From: Xiphophorus maculatus
Taxonomy: Eukaryota > Chordata > Actinopteri > Cyprinodontiformes > Poeciliidae
DNA: 64,000 nucleotides
Reading direction: 5' to 3'
Assembly: GCF_002775205.1 (NCBI RefSeq)
Contig: NC_036443.1
Location: 13,341,373-13,405,372 of the forward strand
Shown: in pieces, positions 1 through 13,296 of the stretch
Position numbering within the stretch: position 1 is the stretch's first letter
Layout of the letters: every line of letters begins with the position of its first letter
The notes under the pieces: generated by a model
Told to the model about the DNA's origin: nothing
Seen by the model: the letters and a program-made list of their open reading frames with translations, nothing else
The model's database searches: none
Position numbers and translations under genes: made by a program

Positions 1-1884
1 AAAAAAAAAAAATCAGCCAAAATGTGGAGTGCGTCTGTTGGTGCAGGTGTACGCAAGCGTGTGTGTTTGTGTCTGCAGGGAGTGTTATAGAGCCAGAGGT
101 ATAATGGCCCCACTCCATCTTTGTGTGAGGTATTGCAGAACAATCCAGAGCAGAGCTCAGCAGCAGCTGGGAGGAAGCCTGGATTGGGTAACGTTTCAGG
201 GTAACACAGCAGGTATGCTATCAGCGCAGCCCCCAATCACCTTTGGGTTATTTTCAGAGCCTCCGACCCCAGCATGACTGGTTGGATGACACCTCCGTGC
301 CAGCAACAGGGGGAAAAAAAAACCAAAAACACTTCCTCACAGCCACGTTTCATTACAGCAGCCCCAAACGGCCGCGCCATTCTGGAGCTCTTTCATTAGA
401 AAGGGCTCAATCAATAACCGCACATGCCTTTTTTTTTGATAATTTACCCAACACAGATAATTCTCTGAGTAATAAACTGCCATGTAAACACTGGATTCAA
501 TTACCTCAATCCAACTGGGCATAGTCACAGGAAACGTTACAAGGTGTGTTTCAAATCTCTTTCGGCAGAGCTTTGGATGTGGACTTTAATGAAATGACGA
601 CTCACAGCTGAAAGTGGCAGTAATGAAAGTACAAGAGAGATTAGATCATAGATTTAGTCTCCATTAAGTTTCCATGCAGCTGCAAGATGAAAAACACAAA
701 TCAAGTTTTTATCCCAGGATAAAAAAGATAAACCTGAAGTTATACAACAAAATCCCTCGAGTATGTAAAAATGATCCAACATATTGTAATAATTCCAGCA
801 TTATTTATCAATATTAGGGGTTTAAGGATTCATTTATATTTATATATAATATTCTTTTATCACACAAGATGAGACTGTACAGTACACCAGAGCAAGGAAA
901 GGGTTTAGCAGTGTTTTGGGAAAACTGAGGGCGTAATCAGAGCAGAACATTTCAGTCCAGGTTTGACTGCTCCACATGCCACAGTATTCTTCTTAGTATT
1001 TTCACACACACACAAAAATTAAAGTTTCATTAATTTAAGAATTTCAAGCTGATTCAATCAGTTCAGGATTGTTCGGAACATTTTTGAAATAATTTTGAAC
1101 CAATGATCAAAAGAAAATTTCCGACCAGCTTGTTGTGGTATTCTTAAGGTTATTCAGATCTTCTGGATCTTTTCTGTCACTCTCTTCAATTTGTCTTTTT
1201 TTCTAACAACTACTCAAAATGCTGCCTTAATAGACAATTTAAAAGCTGCAGGAGCTTCTTCAAAGCTTCGGTGGTCAAACAACAAGCTGGAAAAGCTGCC
1301 TTGAACAGTTGATTCTGTCAACCCAACAGGAAAGCAACCAAAATCACTTCCTGTACATTTCAAAATAATTGTCAATTTTGGTCCCCAACTGAATTGAATG
1401 TACCAGGATTATCAGGTGTGAAAACACTAATAGATACACCTATATTAGTTATCTGTATTGTATAACTACATAATTAATCTATAATGCACAAAACCTATAG
1501 CCTTTTATCCCGCCGTTATAAAAGATTATAGATTATACATAGATGAAAGCAATATTGAGTTAAAGCCAACCCTGCAAACAAGCAATGGCATTAGATAATG
1601 ACTTTTTTTTTTTTTTTATTATTTGCTGATTATTCAGGAAAAATACTGACAAATATTCCAGAGTATGTTTTGGATAAATCAGATTCCTTTTACTCCTCCA
1701 TGTGTTGGTTCTGCAGAATAAAACTAACTTGAGCTGATTATTTCCTGCGTCAGTGAGCTGATGATTTCTGTTGATACTTTCACATGTAAAGAGAAGGAAA
1801 CGTTCACTGTTTAACATCAAGCCATCACAAATCATCCTAGGTTCACATCACACAGTGGTCTCTTCCTAACTTTCTATTCTAGCT
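1..1884. other. AT-rich non-coding stretch
   Basis: Nothing recognisable except homopolymer runs (for example a T run near 1602-1617). Confidence 0.6.
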
Positions 1885-3030
1885 GTGGTGACCGTTAATA
1901 GACCAGCTGATAACAGGTGGGTAATCTGTACCAGTGCTGCAGAAGGAAGATGGATGCCTCCTGGAGCGTCCCTCTTATATAAAGCCATTTCCACTCCCCT
2001 GTTACTGCACGCCTTCCCACTATTTGGCTCCCCGCTGTTAGCTTGTCAGCCCCCCTCTCCATCTCTTCCCTCTACACCTGCAAATGACACTTCGACTGTT
2101 CTGTCACCCACCTCCCCTCGGTTCCCCCTGAGGAAAACCCTCAGCCCCCGCCCTGCTAGCTCCCAGCGCCCCCTGGGGCGCGGGACAATTAAAACGGGGC
2201 AAGTTCTCAGTCGATCTGTCGAGTCTCGAGTCTCAGATGGGACCTTGCCCGTTTGGCTGCAGATGTGACTGAATTGGGTCTTGCGCGTCCTTCTTCCCTC
2301 CCAAAATAATAATGTGCAGTGTCTGTTGTACTTGAGATCAACATTCGCTGAAGTGCAAGGTGATGGCAGCACATCAACATCCCGAATGCTATGCAGCCCG
2401 GTTGGAGCGATATATTTGGTCTTACTGCATTCAGACATTGCCCAAGTGCACCAACGCACGCATCCACAAATCCACTGCTATATCCCAGTGTCAGCCAATT
2501 ACAGGCCTGCCCTCACTGCCCTTGACTACTCTCCCCAGCCTCGCTCCACAATCCATGTCAACCCCTCAGTACAGACTCTTTTTTTGCCCTCCTTGCTCCC
2601 TTCTTTGCCTCTTCCTCTTTTACTCTGAATATCTGTCTTTAGGGTGTGAAATATTAAGCAAACCTATCTAGCTACACCTTCAGGCACAGAATCGGAGTTG
2701 TCTCCTGAGTCAGGTAGGAGGCGATAAAAAAAAAGAAAGAAAAAGCAAGGGGGAGAGAACGCAGGAAGGGCTGGTGTAATATGCCTTCAACATTATTAAA
2801 TAATTTCCTCCCTCGGCGGTCCCAGGGTGGTCCCAGGTTCTGTTATTCTTCAGTCAGGGTTCAGCAGGCTCAGCTCCTAGGGTTGAGTCTGGCTGCTCTC
2901 CTTACCCTGTGCCGCACTAAGCAGGTGTCAGGGGAGTTTCCCCTCAATTAGGCAGAGGTAAAGTAATGCCTCTCACTGTGGCAGCGCCATGAATACATTA
3001 GTCTAGCTGTCACCAAAAGCTGCAGCACGG
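1885..3030. promoter_or_regulatory. GC-richer, enhancer-like block
   Basis: This block stands out from the AT-rich flanks. It holds GCGCCCCCTGGGGCGC (2166-2181), close to the CTCF core, and the NF-kB-like GGGGAGTTTCCCC (2931-2943). The ordered non-repetitive texture suggests a conserved non-coding element; this is inference. Confidence 0.3.
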
Positions 3031-3592
3031 AGATGTGTGGAGACGACAGACAGCTGTAGATTATGCAAACTACTGCAAGCACTGGAACATTTCAAAGTAA
3101 TACTCTACTACCATGGATATATGATAGCCTCAAGGAGGTTATTTAAAACCCTTTACCTCAAGTGGAAAAATACTAAAATAAACCAACTCCTCAATGTTTT
3201 TCTCAGTAAATATATCTCCAAAGGCACTACTGACAAGAAATTCACACCACATCTTGGTAATAACCTGGTAATCCACACATACTGAAAAATCAGAACAAAT
3301 AAGGCAGTAAATTATGGGGAAAGGACACAGGAAATAAAGTCTGAACACATAATAGAAGGTGTTCTGCTCCCTATCATTGAACATAAATATCAGCTGGTTT
3401 AGCCCTAATCAATGTCCTATGACACCGGACAGTAGCATTCGGAGCCACGCCCAGGTGTTCCTCACAAGACGTCTGGTAGACAATTAAAAACAATAATCAG
3501 AAGAGTTGTCTGAGAGGAAGGGATCACTTACAGACAGCTATAGAAAGACCTGGCATTAGAAGGCACTGTTGTTTCCAGGAAACTAACAAGTA

Positions 3593-3870
3593 CAGGATTT
3601 CTGTGTATTATAAGCCTGGCGGGCCACATGTGCTCCCACCAGACTTAGCATTGCTTATTTATTTAAGTTTTTTTTTTATATCTTTATATTTTAAGACTTT
3701 ATAGTTTGTGTTCAGATATGAATCTTCCAGTAACGCATAATTATCAAGTGATATTTTCAAATTTCCTGTCAATTTTAAATATTTTTTAACTCAAAAACAC
3801 AGCGGGCCACTGGATGAATGACTGCCAAGCCCCCCCAACCACTGGGCTTAGCCAGTTTTCTGGGGGAAAC
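3593..3870 (+). repeat. MITE family M1, copy 1
   Basis: About 280 bp related to copies at 6094-6393 and 26631-26923. Shared blocks include AAGCCTGGCGGGCCAC, AAGTGATATTTTCAAATTTC and TTTTTAACTCAAAAACA, with the end GGGGGAAAC. The ends are imperfect inverted repeats (CAGGnTTTC at the left, GAAACnnTG at the right), the layout of a hAT-like non-autonomous element. Confidence 0.8.
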
Positions 3871-4899
3871 TTTATAAGTAATGAGCTCAGCTGCAATAGC
3901 CTCAATGCACAAGACTCCACCGCTGAAGAAAAATACAAATAGAAGCTTGTTCAATGTGTTGCTGTAGAACAGAATAAAGTCTGTTCAGATTAAACCAAAC
4001 TACAACACTAAACCAACAAGAAAGGCACACATGTTCCAGTCAATCTCCAGACTTTAATCCATTTTTAAAATCTATAGAAACACCTGAAGATTAGAGTATA
4101 GATGCCCCACCAGTACACCTTCAGGATGTGTAGACTGTTTGCAAAGGACAGGACAAAAAAACCCCCCATCTAAGTCAATGGTTGGGACTACTTTCACCAA
4201 ATATGGGGATATCTTGAAGCCCTCATTACCAAAAGAATGCTTTTCTACTTGGTTTCAAATAAATGTGAGTAAGCATATTCAATCTTTCTTTGTCATTCCA
4301 CTGTACAATACATTCCTTTATTTCTGGACTTAAATGTTTTAATCTATTTGAACAGGTGTATTACTTGGGTTAATATTCTTCTCAGCAATTCCTTTATTGA
4401 TAAATTCACAAAGGAAAACCTGGAGATGTTCGATACTTTTTTCTGCCGCAGTAAGTGTACACAAACCAAGCCATATATTTCAAGACTTAAGGGACTTAAA
4501 ACTTTAAAAACAAATGGTTATTTAGAATATTTTGGGTCGCAAAAAGCGGACACCGTGTGGATACCCAAAACTCCAAGCTGTCCCTGAGTAGATAGCCTGA
4601 AGAACAACCCATCCAATCACCTTTGGCTATTTACTAGCTTAAGTCTACAAACAAAATTACAAGGTTTTAATGATCGTACTATACATCTTTGTTTTTAAAT
4701 TTGATGTAAACACTAAAGTACTGTGAACCTGTTTCGTGATATGAAGATAAGAATTTATACTGTGATACTGATCCACGTTTCTTCTACGCTTTTTGCAAAT
4801 TCATAAAACATTTTACTGTGACAGGAAGCCATCTCCAAACCTGCCATATAAATGTTTTAAAAAAGAACCAATCATTCCTTCTCTCTATGAGCCCTCTGC
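3871..4899. other. AT-rich non-coding stretch
   Basis: No gene, repeat family or motif recognised. Confidence 0.6.
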
Positions 4900-5620
4900 T
4901 GTATTACACAGCAGCAGAAGTGTATCGAAAAGGGCTGACTGATGACTTCAAGCTGTCCCCTCCTCGTCCTTATGAGACACGTCAATGTAAAGACACATGA
5001 ATGCAGCAGCCCGTCCTCCATTTTCCCCTCTTCCTCCTCCTTCCTTGTCAGAGACTGTGGATGAGGAGGTGGGGGAGCGAGGGGGATGACGCAGTAAATA
5101 CAGATGCAGTGTGAACCATAATTCTGGGGCCCACTGTCTTTTATCTGCCATGACAGCCTCTGCTGCTGTCAAAATCAAAAAGCCGGGTGTGAGAAGGCGA
5201 GAGAGAAAAAAAAGGCTAGTATTCCCTTTAATAAACTGCCAGGCAAAGCAGAGTAGAAAAGGAGGCACTCAGCTCTGTTCTCCACCGGCCAGGCTTGGCT
5301 AGGAAGAAGCTGAGGGAAGTGTTGAAATAGAAATGAAGAGAGCGAGCGCTCCTTCAGGCTTTAGGAGGTATTATGCTGCTCACGCAGGCTCAGGCATCCA
5401 GCATCATTGCACTTACCAAGAACCGTCTGAGCCAATCGGTCAGCGGGGAGTGCTGGGTACTCGCGGTGATATGCACACTGAGATGAGGACTGGAGTAAGA
5501 GACGGAGGACAGGGAGGGGGGACGGCGCCCACTCAGCACCTGCTCCCCAGCTCTGCTACAGCCCCTTTGAGCTGCCAGGGTCAATTAATTACGTCCCTCC
5601 CTTAATGCTCTCCATTAGGA
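4900..5620. promoter_or_regulatory. GC-richer, enhancer-like block
   Basis: Non-repetitive GC-rich sequence with CpGs (5330-5600) and homeodomain-type TCAATTAATTA near 5581. No coherent coding frame across it. Candidate conserved non-coding element by texture only. Confidence 0.3.
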
Positions 5621-5847
5621 TAAACAGAAGTAAGTGAAGGGCAGTCTGACAATAAGCAGAGCTCTGTGCCATCACCCAGCACGACAAAAGATTAGCTCCC
5701 ATTAATGTGCAAAAAAAAATAAAAATAAAAAATCTGTAGCAGTCAGTCAGGGAAAGAGTTTTGATTTTTCTCACAAAACAAAACTTTGACCTTCATATCA
5801 AAATTACAGTATCTGAAATGTGAGCATTTAATTACAATAACCCAAAA

Positions 5848-6612
5848 GGGTGGGCATTTATCGTATTAATTATCATTTATCGTGATAAGTTTCTTATCAC
5901 AGTAACATATTGATTTATCTTCGTCGTGACAAATTCCAGTTAATGTTGAAAAACTATAAAACTGTCCATATTGTCCGGATTATTTTTACTACTTTTATCC
6001 ACTGTTTGTACAATAAAGGGGTAGCAGTAAATATTAATGCATTTCAAATTATGATTAAATACAGTCATTGTGTGTGTTTCAGTGCTAAAAATCCAGGGTT
6101 TCTTCCAGTGTATTATAAGCTTGGCGGGTCACCAGGCTTTACTTGAGCCCCCAACTTGACAAGCATTGCTTATTTATTCAAGTCTTTTTAAAATGTTTGC
6201 ATTTTAAGACTTTAAAGTAGGTGTTCATGTATTATTATTCAATTTTTCAATAACATATTATAATCAAGTGATATTTTCAAATTTCCTGTCAACTTTAAAC
6301 ATTTTTTAACTCAAAAACACGACGGGCTGCTGGATGGATGAATGACTGCCTTGACACCCAACCACCGGGCTTAACAGGTTTTCTGGGGGAAACATGACAT
6401 CACACTTCTTTATGCGACTGTCATCCTACAGAAGCATATTAAAAATAGTATGCTTTTCAAGAGCAGTATTTGTGCTTGTGGGGCTATTAATGCTGCGTCA
6501 TGCAGTCACAGCCGTACAGTAAAGTAATAAATAGTTCTTAGTCACTTTTATCGTTATCACAATAGAATGACAAAGTATCGTGATAAAACTTTACATTCAC
6601 ATTGCCCAAATT
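5848..6612. repeat. Older hAT-like element interrupted by MITE M1
   Basis: The flanks resemble fish elements with GGGCATTTATCG and ATCGTGATAAG at the left and CGTTATCAC, TATCGTGATAAAAC and ATTGCCC at the right. The M1 MITE copy at 6094-6393 sits between them, so it appears to have inserted into the older element. Confidence 0.45.
6094..6393 (+). repeat. MITE family M1, copy 2
   Basis: Begins CAGGGTTTCTTCC and ends TCTGGGGGAAAC. Long blocks are shared with copies 1 and 3. Confidence 0.85.
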
Positions 6613-6959
6613 AATAAATAACTGAATAATAAATCATAACAATACAAGTGTTCTCCAAATGGTCCTAGTAACTCCTTGTCTTTTAAAGCATTTGTGTTTA
6701 TTGAAAAAGAGAGGATAAAGAGAGCTGTTGCTTGGGAAATAGGCAGCTTTTTGTTCCGACCTCACAGCTGTCACTAGCACAAGAGGGTCAGTCACTGGCA
6801 GCACACACAGGCATTTTCCTTAGACGCACAAACACACCTTTGTGCAGCAGCCCAGGGACAAGAATGTAAGGGCTTTAAGGAGCCAAAACCCTCAGAAGGG
6901 TATTCTGCTGAACTGTTTTAGGAGGATGGACGAGTAAAAACCGCAAAATACCTGGCCTA

Positions 6960-7345
6960 ATGTTGGTAAATCACGGCGCACGTAAACGGCATTAATGCGC
7001 TTCCTTATAATCCAATTACGAGTCATGTGTGTCCACATAAATCAGCCGTTTTCATTTGAGCTCGAGGTGTTCTTTATCACCGCTACCGCTGCAGTAATTG
7101 AGGCGGCGCTGTGGAGAGGCTGCGCAGTTTTACCTCCACCCGAGAGGTCAAGAGGAAAGCAATTGGTTGACAATGATTATGCCTTGGCTGATTAGGCTAT
7201 GGTCTACTGCTGAATATTTAGCACTGATTAGGCTAAAGCCTGCACAGAGCCATGCGGCTCGCTAACAAAAGGGACAAGCCAGAGGGCAGGGAGAAAAGGC
7301 CACTAATCAGCAGAGGCTCGCTGAACTCGGCTATCTCACAATTAA
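6960..7345. promoter_or_regulatory. Strong candidate developmental enhancer (conserved non-coding element)
   Basis: Dense homeodomain-type sites (GGCATTAATGCGC, TCCAATTACGAG, CAGTAATTGAGG, GCACTGATTAGGC, CACTAATCAGC, CACAATTAATGGC) lie in non-repetitive, mixed-composition sequence without an open frame. The near repeat TGGCTGATTAGGCTA / CACTGATTAGGCTA at about 7184-7233 adds internal structure. RERE introns are known to hold many vertebrate enhancers. Conservation itself was not tested. Confidence 0.45.
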
Positions 7346-7475
7346 TGGCTGGCTCAATCGTATTTTTACATTTTTAAGTTACAGATAGTGATACTCTGTG
7401 GTAATGTTATCTAGAAAAAGTAACTGTGGATCAACAGGATTACTTGTAACCAATACGGATCTATGACATTCAGTG

Positions 7476-7660
7476 CTTTGCTTAAGTATTCGTGATTTCT
7501 AACATGAAGTGGACTTACAGAGACAAACGTAAATGCATGTTTTTGAGGATTTTATTACGTGGACCAACATAAAGTAGCACATAATTATAACGTAAAGGAA
7601 AAATAACATGATTATGTAAATATTTGACAAACATCTGAAAAATGTGGGGTAAACTTTGCA
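7476..7660. repeat. Fragment of repeat family R2
   Basis: TTGCTTAAGTATTCGTG, then GGATTTTATTACGTGGACCA and AACATAAAGTAGCACATAAT, resemble the terminal region of the element at 13829-14985 and fragments near 50,165 and 63,085. Confidence 0.5.
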
Positions 7661-9030
7661 TCAGCCATCCTCACTCAATATTTTCTAGAACCAACTACGC
7701 GTCTACTGACTAAATGTTTGCCTGTTCTTAGCAAAATATGAATTTAAACCTTCTCACCAGTTTCAAGTTTTTTTTGAGCCTCGAGCCTGTTTTCCTTTAG
7801 CATTACCCTCTTTTTACCTCTGCGTGATGCTACCGACTTTCAGACACACATTCTTTGCTTTCTAGGCTGAAAAGGTTCTCGTGGTCACATCTTACCAAAG
7901 TTATAATCTATGTTCACAATGCAGGTCTTGATGCTACGATTTTTTGCGCGTGGTTGCGTTCATACAAATTAAATGTGACCGCAATCAGAATTGTGTGTGA
8001 ACGATCCAAAAGCGGCTTGCAATCGCAGAAGAAGAACGTTGACATCATATCAGATTTAGTAACCCTGATGGAAGTGGCACAGACCAGATTTTTTTTGGAG
8101 TGAACAAATCGTTATTGGGCCGTTCACTGCCGATAAAAAGCCGGATAGGAGTCACACTGTAGAGATGGAGCAATGTGTAAAACCTCAATCCATTTTAAAT
8201 CAACACCAAGACATTCATTTTTTTGTCGCATCTCATGTGTTTGCTTCACCCTCTATAAGAAAAAACCACTTCTTTAGTCTTTTTAGATTGTTTGAGTGGC
8301 CAACTATTAGTCGAAATGTCAATAGATTCTCCTGTCAAAATGTGAAAAAGTTCAAGAGAAATGAACACTTTTGTGAAGCATCAACAAAATTGATGGAGAA
8401 AATAGAGTATAAACATTCGTGCATTTAGACAAAATTATAGAGGTAACCTCCATGAGACGAACTGTGTCTGACTGTTAATCAGGAAAACCCAGCAATTTCA
8501 CCATATTAATCACTGACACACAAAATGGCTTCTGGAGCCCACTTACGGAGCACTTTTTCCTCCATCAGTTATTCAGATATTAAAACTGAAGTGCACTACT
8601 GATCAAAATTGAGAAGAGTGTTGATGAAGAAGACACTTTGACAGCGAGGGGGATGCGGGGCAGACTAGACTAGTGAAAACAAGACCAGAAAAGAGAAATG
8701 ACTGCAAGGTAGAGAGATGAGAGGGGCGGAGGGGAAACAAGCAGATGGTTGGAGAAATAGACTTATTTGCAGATTTAACAATCTTGATCCTCATTGAAGA
8801 GGTGAAACTGATTAAGTTTATATCAAACGGCTGCATGCAACACAGAGTGCAAATCACAGTCAAGTCAGGTTCTTTTTTTTTTAAACAGCCTCTCTTCTCA
8901 CTTGTCTCTCTTTTACTCAACACCGCTTGTGCTCCTTTAGCGTCAGCTTGTCAGAGTGACAGATGCAGAAACAACCACTGACCTAAATCACTCTTTTCCA
9001 GCACATTAACCTCTGTGTCCCTCCTCCTTT
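7661..9030. other. Non-coding stretch, probably partly repeat-derived
   Basis: About 7880-8150 reads like a fish dispersed repeat (CAATGCAGGTCTTG, GTGACCGCAATCAG, GTGTGTGAACG), but no second copy is in the window. The rest shows nothing recognisable. Confidence 0.35.
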
Positions 9031-9033
9031 TAA

Positions 9034-9240
9034 AGGGGCGGTATTATATATTCTCCAGGCACATAGTGCCATTTTATAGCCCTATCAAGTAACTATGTTA
9101 CCTTAAGTTGTTTAAAAAAAGGCTGAATATATCAAACATGACTTAAAAGAAATTTGACTTTGAAATTTAATGCCGTGAAATTAGCTAGACACTTCGTCCT
9201 CAGAAAGTCATCACAATAGTGCTCCTCTGTTATACCAGGA
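9034..9240 (+). repeat. Dispersed repeat family R1, copy 1
   Basis: Shares GGCACATAGTG, ATTTTATAGC, ATCAAG, AACT and TTGnCTTnAGTTGT in order with 21861-22060. Class unknown. Confidence 0.65.
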
Positions 9241-9689
9241 TTGAGAAATAATTTGAGATTCAAGACTTTCTCAAACAAGCTTGAAAGAATCAAAGTTGCA
9301 CTCCAGGTATGTTTTTGATGAGGGAACAACGTTATAAAGCGATATAAAGCTCAAAAAAGTCAATTTAACACAACAACCCCCTTTTAAGTCAATCCCAAAA
9401 CACCAACATAAGGAAACTCTTTGACAAAATCCTCAAGGAAAACTATACAATGAGAACAAAAACCACAAAATCCTGCCTTAACTGCGAGTATCACACCCAG
9501 ATCTGAATACTGGCAGGCTGAACCAGAAAACATCAACGATCTGTTCCAGAAGGTTTTTCTCTCCTTCACTCCAAGATTGAAGCACAAACAACCGTGCAAA
9601 GTGCAAGGGGGGGGACAAAAACGTTATTGAATGGCTGAGAGCAAACATGGAAAGGATCAATAATACTTTAATTACTCTAGCCCATGTTT

Positions 9690-9960
9690 ATGAAATGCAA
9701 TAATCATTCATTAAAGATGCAGACAGAGGCAAGCAGGCGGCCTGGCCGGGCGTCACTGCTGCGTGCGACTGTAGGAGGAGGGAGGGGGAGAGGAGGGCTG
9801 GCGTAAATGATTCATGGTTTGATATCTCCCCTGTATGATGGGCTCCTCCGGGGAGCTGCTGGGGCTTCACTGCAGCGACTGCCTGCCTGCCGGCTCGGCT
9901 CGGCTCGATTCAGTTCTGCCCAGGCTGCTTCTGCTGCCACTGCCTGCTCCTCAAGATTAA
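9690..9960. promoter_or_regulatory. GC-rich block, possible internal promoter or enhancer
   Basis: This CpG-bearing patch stands out from AT-rich flanks and holds the tandem CGGCTCGGCTCGGCTCG at 9891-9907. Its left side holds ATTCATTAAAGATGC. No splice donor can be tied to it with confidence. Confidence 0.3.
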
Positions 9961-10744
9961 AAAAAAGCACTGCCTAAACCATGAAGAGCTGCTCGCTGAA
10001 AACAGAAAGCAGGAATATGAACATGCGCGCATAAAAGGAGCAGGCTTGATTCAATATTGTACGGCAAAGAATCTGTGCACAAACAGGGAGAGTGAAGGAC
10101 TGAAAAAGATTATTCTGGAGGGAAACACATTTGCTGCAAAAATACTGGGGATATATGTTATATCTCGTGGGAATATGGTAAAGTTTCTTGAAAAATGGAG
10201 ACACCATCGTGCTCTCCGTCCCAGCACAGACACTTTTTTCCCCGACAGAACTAGTGTTAAGAGATGGGTGATAAAATGGAGAGGCCTTACATCCTGAGAG
10301 AAGAAAAAAAGTCTCCTAAGAGGCTCCAGCAGAACCAGGAAGACAAGCTAAAACAGATTTAATTCAAGGCTATGTTTAGTTGCAAAGATTGCACTTTGAT
10401 TCATTCTAAACATCAAAATTTCAAATAAAACAAGATTTTTTTTCAACCATCAACATATGATGTCTCATAAGAGCAATGCTTAAAGGTATATTTAAATTAT
10501 ATGTACAAAGCTCATGCAAACAAACATTCTTTGGGCTACTTATTTAGCAATATATATTTCCTATTTTAATGTGATTTTGTATTATTAACATCTTTTCTGT
10601 TTGATTTTAATGTGAATCTGTCTGTTGAACAAGTGATAATACACCAGTATTTTTGAGCTATTTTGTTTACACACGTTCTAATAACCCCTGATATTTATTC
10701 AATATGCACACAGCAGCCTATTTATACGAATTTTAACTCTCAGC
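9961..10744. other. AT-rich non-coding stretch
   Basis: Nothing recognisable. Confidence 0.6.
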
Positions 10745-10749
10745 CTCCT

Positions 10750-11130
10750 ACTTCAACTCAATGGAATTAAATTCAACTCAAAAATACTTTATTGATCCTA
10801 AGAGGAAATGAAATGTTGTTGTAACTTATATTAATCTTCAAAATGTTGGTGTCGATGCTGATGGTTGTAGGGAGGAAGGATCTCCTGTAGAGGTCTGTGT
10901 TACAGCTAATTGAAGAAGTCTCTGACTAAACACACTCTGTTGTTGTATTACACTCAAAGAGGATGATCAGGGTTGTCCATAATTTTCTTGATTTGATAAA
11001 GAATCACCGTTCTCTCCAGTGGTTTCAGCGTTGCCCCCAGAGCAGGTTGTTCTTTATCAGGTTGTTGAACATTTTTAAGCACCTCATTTTGATGTTGCTA
11101 CCCCAACAGAAGATGGCAGGAAATAAGATC
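10750..11130 (-). mobile_element. Degenerate 3' end of a LINE (reverse-transcriptase ORF tail)
   Basis: The minus strand encodes broken peptide pieces (RCLKMFNNLIKNN, NHWRERFFIKSRKL, YRRSFLPTTISI) in the order seen in the C-terminal part of a common fish LINE ORF. Its 3' terminus reads TTTATTGATCCTAAGAGGAA on plus. Stops and frameshifts show it is dead. The LINE clade is not resolved. Confidence 0.6.
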
Positions 11131-12100
11131 TAAAGTGGTCCTAAATCTAAAGATAACAGTGTTTCAAAAGCCAAAATACGGCATTTTAACAACAAAAAAA
11201 AAGTGTTCAAAAAATCATCAATTGTGCTTAATCAGTGGATAATAATTCAGCTCACTTTTAACCAGTAAACAAAATATTACAATATTACAACAGCGACATG
11301 AACGCTTCAAATCAGGTATTGACTTCAGTGTCATTGTCCAGGATTTAATAATCTCATTCCACTCAAAGCATCTAAAATTTTCTGTGTCAACATTGCAAAT
11401 GAAGAGCACTTGAAAGGGTCAATTTAAGAAGTTATACAACCAACAAACACAGAATTTCATTTATTCCTCAAACAATCATGATAAAAGTATAAGAGTCAAT
11501 TTATTGGCAAGCTAAATGCACAGGAAAAAACAAGCACACAATTGCAAATCATATCCTTTGATTTTTGAGGATTACATTTTTCATTTTGATGTCAAAATAT
11601 TGCATATCTGCCTTTTATTTCAACAGAACAAAACCAAATCCAGGCTGTCATGAATTTCTCTCAGATTAGATTTACATCGGACATGTGCCACTTTTACAGT
11701 CCTAAACCTGCATATAGCAAAAGTGCCCACATAATAATATTTACTCTAATTTTACACCATGATGGTTCACTCACCTCAGCCTCTGAAATGCTTAAAACTG
11801 TAAGTAAAACTGATAGCATGACCTACCTTCTGACTAATTTGGCTAACAATCATCTGACCACCTCAACATGAAAAAAAAATTAAAGCCAGAAGATTAATCA
11901 CAGCAAAGGTAACATACCCCATTTCACTAGAGCACGATCTATACAAATATGCAGTACCTAGAACAGGAGTGCTTCCACAAAGTTCCCTTTATGTGCTCAC
12001 ATTTGGAGCTACGTTAACATATGCTGCTCAATATGCAAACATAATATGACAAGATAGCAAAGATAGAGTAGAGAGTGTGGCAGGTGTAGCCCTAAACACC
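11131..12100. other. AT-rich non-coding stretch
   Basis: Nothing recognisable. Confidence 0.6.
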
Positions 12101-12120
12101 TGGAGGGGAGGCATGGAGAC

Positions 12121-12159
12121 ACGATCGCCTGATGAATGTTTCAGCTTCAAATTGCTTGT
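12121..12159 (+). repeat. Duplicated 39-bp motif, copy 1
   Basis: Starts ACGATCGCCTGATGAATG and ends CTTCAAATTGCTTGT. It matches 13297-13335 at 35 of 39 positions. It is not part of any repeat family seen elsewhere here. Confidence 0.85.
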
Positions 12160-12690
12160 TTTTTTTTTTAAATCAGTAAAACCTACTGACTAGGTTTAGC
12201 CTCAGTTACAAACTACAGCATGATGTGCATTTTAACACTGAATGTGTGCTTTGCAGTGCACATCTTATTGCATAATAAGATAGCAAAATAACTCAGGATC
12301 AGAGTGAAAAATAGGAATTGTTACAGAAAACTAGACCTATTGTCAGTACAGTTTTAAAAATAGTTTTAGGGGGCGGGGGGGGCGATATCTTGAACATATC
12401 ATCTCAGCCTCCGCCCTTCCCACCCCCTACTTTTGGACCTTCTCTTCACCGACCCAAATCTGGTAGAAAAAAAAAAGAAAAAGAAAAAATGAAGAGATTA
12501 AGGTTGTAACGTGTTGGGCTAATCATAACATAGACAGTTTAGTGCCATCTTGCATAATTAAATGCTTTGCACTAACCACCTAATGCATACTAATTTGGAA
12601 CAATCCACTCCCCGAGTTGGCAGACCATGAAGCTCCCTGCAAAGGAGGAGCCCGTCTCTTTCTCCCCTCTGTGTGTTCACGCGAGACGCG

Positions 12691-12732
12691 CACACACACA
12701 CACACACGCACACACACACACACACACACACA
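12691..12732. repeat. (CA)n microsatellite
   Basis: About 20 CA units with one interruption. Confidence 0.95.
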
Positions 12733-13038
12733 AACGTTGATTTGCAGGAGCAGCAAGGTGCTAAAGGTCAGGCCGTGCACTTGAAAGAAAAGGTCAAGCA
12801 TTATTACAACATGACTAAATAAACAGGCTGTGCACATCGCACAGTCCAGCCGCTGTGGATGCAGGAAGCCTCCCACTACAAGCTGTACTACCTGCCTGCC
12901 TGGCCGGCTGGGATTCAGCTTCATCCCTTGTCTTTATCCACATATCCCTCAAGCTCAACGACAGCTGACATGAGGACTGTCATATCCTGGCTAGATTCTT
13001 ATCCACCCGCTGGCTTTATTGCCCTCTTCCTTCTGAGT

Positions 13039-13060
13039 CACACACACACACACACACACC

Positions 13061-13091
<31 letters not shown>
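13039..13091. repeat. (CA)n microsatellite
   Basis: About 25 CA units interrupted by CCCACG. Confidence 0.95.
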
Positions 13092-13296
13092 CAAAACACA
13101 CAAAGCGATAGGAGCAAAAAGGGAAGAAAAAAAAGGGAGGCGTTGGTGCTGGAGCGTGCTTTAAAGCGCATTAATATTAATTGCAGCAGTAGCTGGAATG
13201 ATAACACAGACAAGATGCCCCTGTGAGGGAGACGGGCGCAGTCAGCTCCTGCTTTTTGTTCGCAGCCCTACTCATCTGTAGGACGGGCACAGACAG

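Noticed and set aside
2046..2459. 137-codon open frame on minus
   Set aside because: It falls in a GC-rich non-coding block, with competing frames on both strands and no recognisable domain.
9690..9960. GC-rich block as an alternative RERE first exon
   Set aside because: No convincing splice donor on minus; kept only as a low-confidence regulatory block.
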